DNA of 26,412 nt from Proteobacteria bacterium HN_bin10 (GTDB taxonomy: Bacteria; Pseudomonadota; Alphaproteobacteria; Caulobacterales; Aquidulcibacteraceae). Both the position numbers and the translations under genes were made by a program. Positions 23,478-26,412 of this stretch are shown one piece after another. The DNA lies in the NCBI GenBank assembly GCA_002083515.1, contig LWDN01000066.1, positions 301-26,712 of the forward strand, given 5' to 3'. The notes below the pieces were generated by a model. It saw only the letters and a program-made list of their open reading frames with translations, ran no database searches and was not told the DNA's origin. The first letter of the stretch is position 1. Each line of letters begins with the position of its first letter.

Positions 23478-24619
23478 CCCCCTCCCCCGTGTGGGGAGGA
23501 GCTGCCCAAGCTCGCCATCGGCAAGCCGCGCAGCGCCGCGACGAGCCGCGCTTGATCGGCGGCGCCGGTCTTTCGCAAAACGCCTTTCATGAGGAACCGC
23601 ACCGCATTCTCGGTGACGCCGCGGCGTATCGCAAACTCGCGAACCGTTTGGCCGTCGGCCATCGACGCCGCGAGCGTCGCCTCAGCGGGCGTCAAACCAT
23701 ACCACGCCGCCAGGTGATCCACCGGCAAAGACGGCGCTTTGCCCTTTGCGCCCACCGTCATCAAGATCGAGGCGCCCTCCACGTAACCATCGAGTGCGAA
23801 GGCGGATTGCGCCGGAATGCGGACGGCGATCACAGCGTGCTCGTCACCCTCCCGGTTTCGAGCCGTGAACGCGGCGCTTGCTGGCGTTGCCGCGCCCGCA
23901 AGCCGCTCAAGCTCCGCTTGCGCCGCGCGTTCGGCGAATGTCCACCGGCCGTCGGCGATCCGGCCGGCGCCATCTTCTATGAAGCTGCGCGACGCGGGAT
24001 TTGCGTTCACGATCGAAAGATCGTCGCGCAACGCAAAAATGCCGGAAGCGCACAACGCCAAAGATGCTTCAGCGGCGCCGGCGCGCAGATCCGCTTCCGC
24101 GATGCGTCGGCTGATGCGGACGGCGCGCTGGATGTGGGGTGCAAGCAGCCGCATGCCGCGCTGGAGATGGGTCAGGTCTTGGCCGTCCGGACCCGGCATC
24201 ACCCAGGCTAGACGCGCCCGGCCATCTCTATCGAGTGTGGCGACGAGCGCGCGCGTCATTTGCCAGTTCGAGAGAAAGTGTTTGTAGAGAGCGCTCTCGA
24301 ATAGTTCTTCGCGGCTACAGAGATCGTCCGTGCACACGACGCGGCCTAACGGGACTCCGCTCAAGGCGCGACTCCATGGATTGGCGCCGGCGAAGTTCGT
24401 TGCATAAATCTCGCGCGCGTGCGCCGCCAGATTTGCGCTCGCCACGAACCGCGCGCCAAGCTCGGGCGGCCGTTCCCACAACAGAAAGTTCGCGCCCCAC
24501 AAGGGGGGTGCGTAGTGACTGATGAAGCGCGTCAGCGCTTCATCCCAAGTCTGCGCATCAAGCGCGGCCTGATAGATGCCGCCGACGACTTCGTTGAATG
24601 CCTCCAGGTCAGCGCTCAT
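23474..24619 (-). CDS. LuxR-type helix-turn-helix regulator
   Basis: 381 residues. The C-terminal 65 or so residues form a LuxR/GerE-like helix-turn-helix: YGLTPAEATLAASMADGQTVREFAIRRGVTENAVRFLMKGVLRKTGAADQ, in which the usual autoinducer-regulator recognition helix pattern is recognisable (VTENAVRFLMK). The N-terminal 300 residues look like a sensor region with PAS-like features (ALRDDLSIVNANPASRSFI near 195) but no autoinducer-binding domain I can identify. There is no receiver domain. The final residues (SSSPHGGGG) are coded by a GC-rich hairpin and the start of the rsmH remnant, so the original C-terminus may have been altered. Target genes unknown. Confidence 0.85.
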   Translation of the reverse strand: MSADLEAFNEVVGGIYQAALDAQTWDEALTRFISHYAPPLWGANFLLWERPPELGARFVASANLAAHAREIYATNFAGANPWSRALSGVPLGRVVCTDDLCSREELFESALYKHFLSNWQMTRALVATLDRDGRARLAWVMPGPDGQDLTHLQRGMRLLAPHIQRAVRISRRIAEADLRAGAAEASLALCASGIFALRDDLSIVNANPASRSFIEDGAGRIADGRWTFAERAAQAELERLAGAATPASAAFTARNREGDEHAVIAVRIPAQSAFALDGYVEGASILMTVGAKGKAPSLPVDHLAAWYGLTPAEATLAASMADGQTVREFAIRRGVTENAVRFLMKGVLRKTGAADQARLVAALRGLPMASLGSSSPHGGGG

Positions 24620-24674
24620 CGCCAGTCCACCGCTCTCTCGCTATGGCTAATGCGGCGGCGCGGCGGCGACAAGT

Positions 24675-24699
24675 CGGCGTGCGCATCGCGCGCACGCCG
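24675..24699 (-). terminator. Strong hairpin after the secreted-protein gene
   Basis: CGGCGTGCGC (24675-24684) and GCGCACGCCG (24690-24699) form a perfect 10-bp stem with a 5-base loop, starting 6 bases after the stop codon at 24706. No T-run follows on the minus strand, so it may act as a 3'-end stabiliser or a Rho-independent terminator of atypical form. It also lies just upstream of the LuxR-type gene. Confidence 0.5.
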
Positions 24700-24705
24700 G
24701 ATGAT

Positions 24706-25179
24706 TCAAGGGACGATGACTGGAACGGCTGTTACGCCGAATGAGTGAAATTCATCCACCATACAGCCGCCAATATAGCCCCAACCCCATATGCGGTAAC
24801 GATGCGCGCCTCGCGGGAGATCGCTAGCAATGGGGAGTGTTTGACTGGCGCCAGGCGGCAAACGGACGGACGTGACGCCGGTTTCCGTAGCCACGCGTTG
24901 AACGTAGTACTGAATGTCAGAACAATGCGTCGTCGGCGCGGTGAGTTGCAAACCGATCATTGCGCCCGGCCCATCCGAATTGATCGTGATCTCAGCGAAG
25001 CCGAGACAGAGCAGGGCATTCGCGAACGGCGAACGCTCGCTGCCCTGACACATCACGACGATGGGCTGACGCGCCGCTTGGACAGCTCCCGGCGCTATCT
25101 GATGCTGCGCGCTGGCCGGACCCACGATCGCCAGCGACATCACAAGCGCCGAAAGCGCCACCCGGACATTCAATTGCAT
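24706..25179 (-). CDS. Secreted protein of unknown function
   Basis: 157 residues with a Sec signal peptide and likely cleavage after ASA (residue 24). The mature protein has four cysteines (VMCQGS, LLCLGF, THCSDI, GGCMVD), probably two disulfides, and beta-rich segments (AEITINSDG, GVTSVRLPPGASQTL, HRYRIWGWGYIGG), suggesting a small periplasmic beta-sandwich. No family recognised. AAGGAG lies shortly before the ATG at 25179. A possible 25-residue reading frame ends 27 bases upstream of it. A strong hairpin follows the stop codon. Confidence 0.78.
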   Translation of the reverse strand: MQLNVRVALSALVMSLAIVGPASAQHQIAPGAVQAARQPIVVMCQGSERSPFANALLCLGFAEITINSDGPGAMIGLQLTAPTTHCSDIQYYVQRVATETGVTSVRLPPGASQTLPIASDLPRGAHRYRIWGWGYIGGCMVDEFHSFGVTAVPVIVP

Positions 25180-25206
25180 CTCACTCTCCTTCGCTTTGCC
25201 CTCGCT

Positions 25207-25284
25207 TCAACGGCCCGCTTGGCTCAACCGGGCCGCGGCAAACGCAACAAGAGCACAGGCTGCAAGGACGCCAAATCGGATCAC
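25207..25284 (-). CDS. Possible 25-residue membrane or leader peptide
   Basis: GTG start at 25284 with GGAG 6 bases upstream. The peptide reads as one hydrophobic helix (IRFGVLAACALVAFAAARL) followed by a short polar tail. It ends 27 bases before the start of the secreted-protein gene on the same strand and is too short to judge by composition. It could be a small membrane protein or a leader peptide; chance is not excluded. Confidence 0.3.
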   Translation of the reverse strand: MIRFGVLAACALVAFAAARLSQAGR

Positions 25285-25328
25285 ATGCCGCTCCATTTCA
25301 GAGCGTTATCCGCCGCCGCAGCGCGACC

Positions 25329-25354
25329 GCGCGCTACCCAAATGGGTAGCGCGC
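25329..25354. promoter_or_regulatory. Perfect 12-bp-arm palindrome upstream of the barrel-protein gene
   Basis: GCGCGCTACCCA (25329-25340) and TGGGTAGCGCGC (25343-25354) are perfect inverted arms around AA. It lies about 64 bases before the GTG of the barrel protein and about 150 bases from the divergent secreted-protein gene, so it is placed like an operator for a dimeric repressor or activator. A 10-bp direct repeat GCTCCATTTC (25290-25299 and 25353-25362) lies beside it. Confidence 0.5.
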
Positions 25355-25417
25355 TCCATTTCCGGCAGAGTTAGCGTGCCGTGGATTCACGCCTGAAGAC
25401 TTGAAAGGAGCGACGCC

Positions 25418-26140
25418 GTGGTCCGAAATATGCTCATTGCGACAATGGCCGCAGCTGCAATGACCGCGCCCGCCCTGGCGCAAACCAGCGGCTCGATCGA
25501 GGTTACGCGCACCAATCACGACCGTGACGTCGACATCGACGTAACCGGCGTCAGCGGCGTCATCTATCATGGTTTCAGCAACGGATTCGGCGTGCAGGGT
25601 GAAATCCTATACCACGACATAGAGGCTGGCCCGGCCGAGGAGCAGACCACGCGCTACGCGGTGCATGGAATCTATCGCAGCGAGAACTGGGCCGTGGGAT
25701 TGCTCGCTGGCACAGGTGACTGGTTTGGCAGCGACTTCGATCACTTCGGCGTTGAAGGCGCGCTCTACTTCGATCGCTGGACGCTCGAGGGCTCATATAT
25801 CAGCGGTGATTTGCCGTCGGTTACATACGATCGCCTCAATATCGCCGGCCGCCATTTCGTCACCGACAATTTCTCGATCGGCGGCGGCATCGCGTTCGCG
25901 AACGCGGATGATTTCGATTGGAGATCTTATGATCTGAACGCGGAGTACCGCTTCGGCGCAGCCCCGATTGCGCTCTTTGCCGGCTACAATCGCGCCGACC
26001 TTGATGACGACGATGTTGACAGCGTGCGCTTCGGCCTTCGCTGGGACATCGGCACGGGCAGCTTGATCGAACGCGACCGCCAGGGCGCGAGCTTCAGCGA
26101 CGTCGAAGCCTACATTCAGGACCTCTACCGCCCGGATTGA
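25418..26140 (+). CDS. Exported outer-membrane beta-barrel-like protein
   Basis: 240 residues. Signal peptide with likely cleavage after ALA (residue 21). The mature part consists of alternating strands ending in aromatic residues (GVIYHGFSNGFGVQGEILYHDI, RYAVHGIYRSENWAVGLLAG, YFDRWTLEGSYISGD, YDLNAEYRFG, PIALFAGYNRA, VRFGLRWDIG), the pattern of a small beta-barrel of about eight to ten strands. A C-terminal 30-residue tail follows the last strand, so the terminal aromatic barrel signal is not at the very end. The start is a GTG at 25418 with AAAGGAG 7 bases upstream; an ATG four codons later is the alternative. Function unknown; porin-like family is an inference. Confidence 0.8.
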   Translation: MVRNMLIATMAAAAMTAPALAQTSGSIEVTRTNHDRDVDIDVTGVSGVIYHGFSNGFGVQGEILYHDIEAGPAEEQTTRYAVHGIYRSENWAVGLLAGTGDWFGSDFDHFGVEGALYFDRWTLEGSYISGDLPSVTYDRLNIAGRHFVTDNFSIGGGIAFANADDFDWRSYDLNAEYRFGAAPIALFAGYNRADLDDDDVDSVRFGLRWDIGTGSLIERDRQGASFSDVEAYIQDLYRPD

Positions 26141-26171
26141 GCTTGGCTGCGCAACTCAGTGAAAGGAAAAA

Positions 26172-26412
26172 CGCCAGTCGGCCTGTAAGCCGGGTTCTGT
26201 AGCCTGGATCGTAGCCCAGGTGACGACCATTCCTCTGGACCATGCGTCGCCGCATGGTTCTCGCGACCAACCCGGATGCGGCCCGCAGATGGACCTGTGG
26301 CTTGCGCCACGCGCATCCCTATTCGGTCTTGCTCCCGGCGGGGCTTGCCGTGCCGCCTTCCTTACGGTCGGCGCGGTGGGCTCTTACCCCACCGTTTCAG
26401 CCTTGCCTGTGC
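26172..26412 (-). ncRNA. rnpB: RNase P RNA (class A), 3' portion; 5' part beyond window
   Basis: Read on the minus strand, the segment ends in the near-invariant ACCCGGCTTACAGGCC, and contains GGTGGGGTAAGAGCCCACC and the GGAAGGCGGCA-type sequences found in bacterial class A RNase P RNA. The catalytic RNA removes 5' leaders from tRNA precursors. About 240 of the usual 350-420 bases are inside the window; the 5' end lies to the right of it. The 3' boundary is set from the conserved end and is approximate. It converges with the barrel-protein gene, with about 30 bases between them. Confidence 0.96.

Noticed and set aside
1..26412. CRISPR arrays, tRNA genes, transposases or integrases
   Set aside because: No regularly spaced repeats, tRNA-like cloverleafs or recombinase motifs were seen on either strand.

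Overview
This GC-rich window reads as a chromosomal segment of an alphaproteobacterium, most likely Caulobacterales/Hyphomonadaceae. That placement is inferred from the gene order, the many outer-envelope lipoproteins, the meso-DAP-type MurE and the class A RNase P RNA; no marker gene here was compared with a database. Its backbone is the division and cell-wall (dcw) cluster on the minus strand. Transcribed from high to low coordinates it runs rsmH-ftsL-ftsI-murE-murF-mraY-murD-ftsW-murG (22716 to 11724), then murC (9243-7828) and murB (3371-2442). Most junctions are ATGA or GTGA overlaps, as expected of a translationally coupled operon. The pathway covered is UDP-MurNAc formation (MurB), stem-peptide addition (MurC, MurD, MurE, MurF), lipid I and II formation (MraY, MurG), and septal glycan polymerisation and crosslinking (FtsW, FtsI).

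The cluster is interrupted more than usual. Between murG and murC (about 2.4 kb) lie a Phd/YefM-PIN toxin-antitoxin pair and a five-gene ECF sigma factor cassette with two related small membrane proteins. Between murC and murB (about 4.5 kb) lie three lipoprotein genes (two of them a tandem paralogous pair), a HAD hydrolase and an SH3/WD40 exported protein. After murB come cystathionine beta-synthase and a cystathionine gamma-synthase/lyase family gene (truncated by the window edge), i.e. a transsulfuration pair in place of the usual ddl-ftsQAZ.

Two unrelated long palindromic elements sit inside the operon, one between ftsI and murE and one between murE and murF. The ftsI-murE element lies within a 64-codon open frame that begins with a strong ribosome binding site just after ftsI and ends in an ATGA overlap with murE. 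It may therefore keep murE translated despite the insertion.

Upstream of rsmH the expected mraZ is missing. There is instead a small membrane-anchored protein gene, and beyond it a frameshifted second copy of the first 16 or so codons of rsmH. The segment between the two copies looks like an insertion that regenerated the 5' end of rsmH. Further right are a LuxR-type regulator, a secreted hypothetical protein with a possible 25-residue upstream peptide, a divergent beta-barrel-like exported protein with a perfect palindrome upstream, and the 3' portion of the RNase P RNA gene running off the right edge. No stretch over 300 bases lacks a feature.
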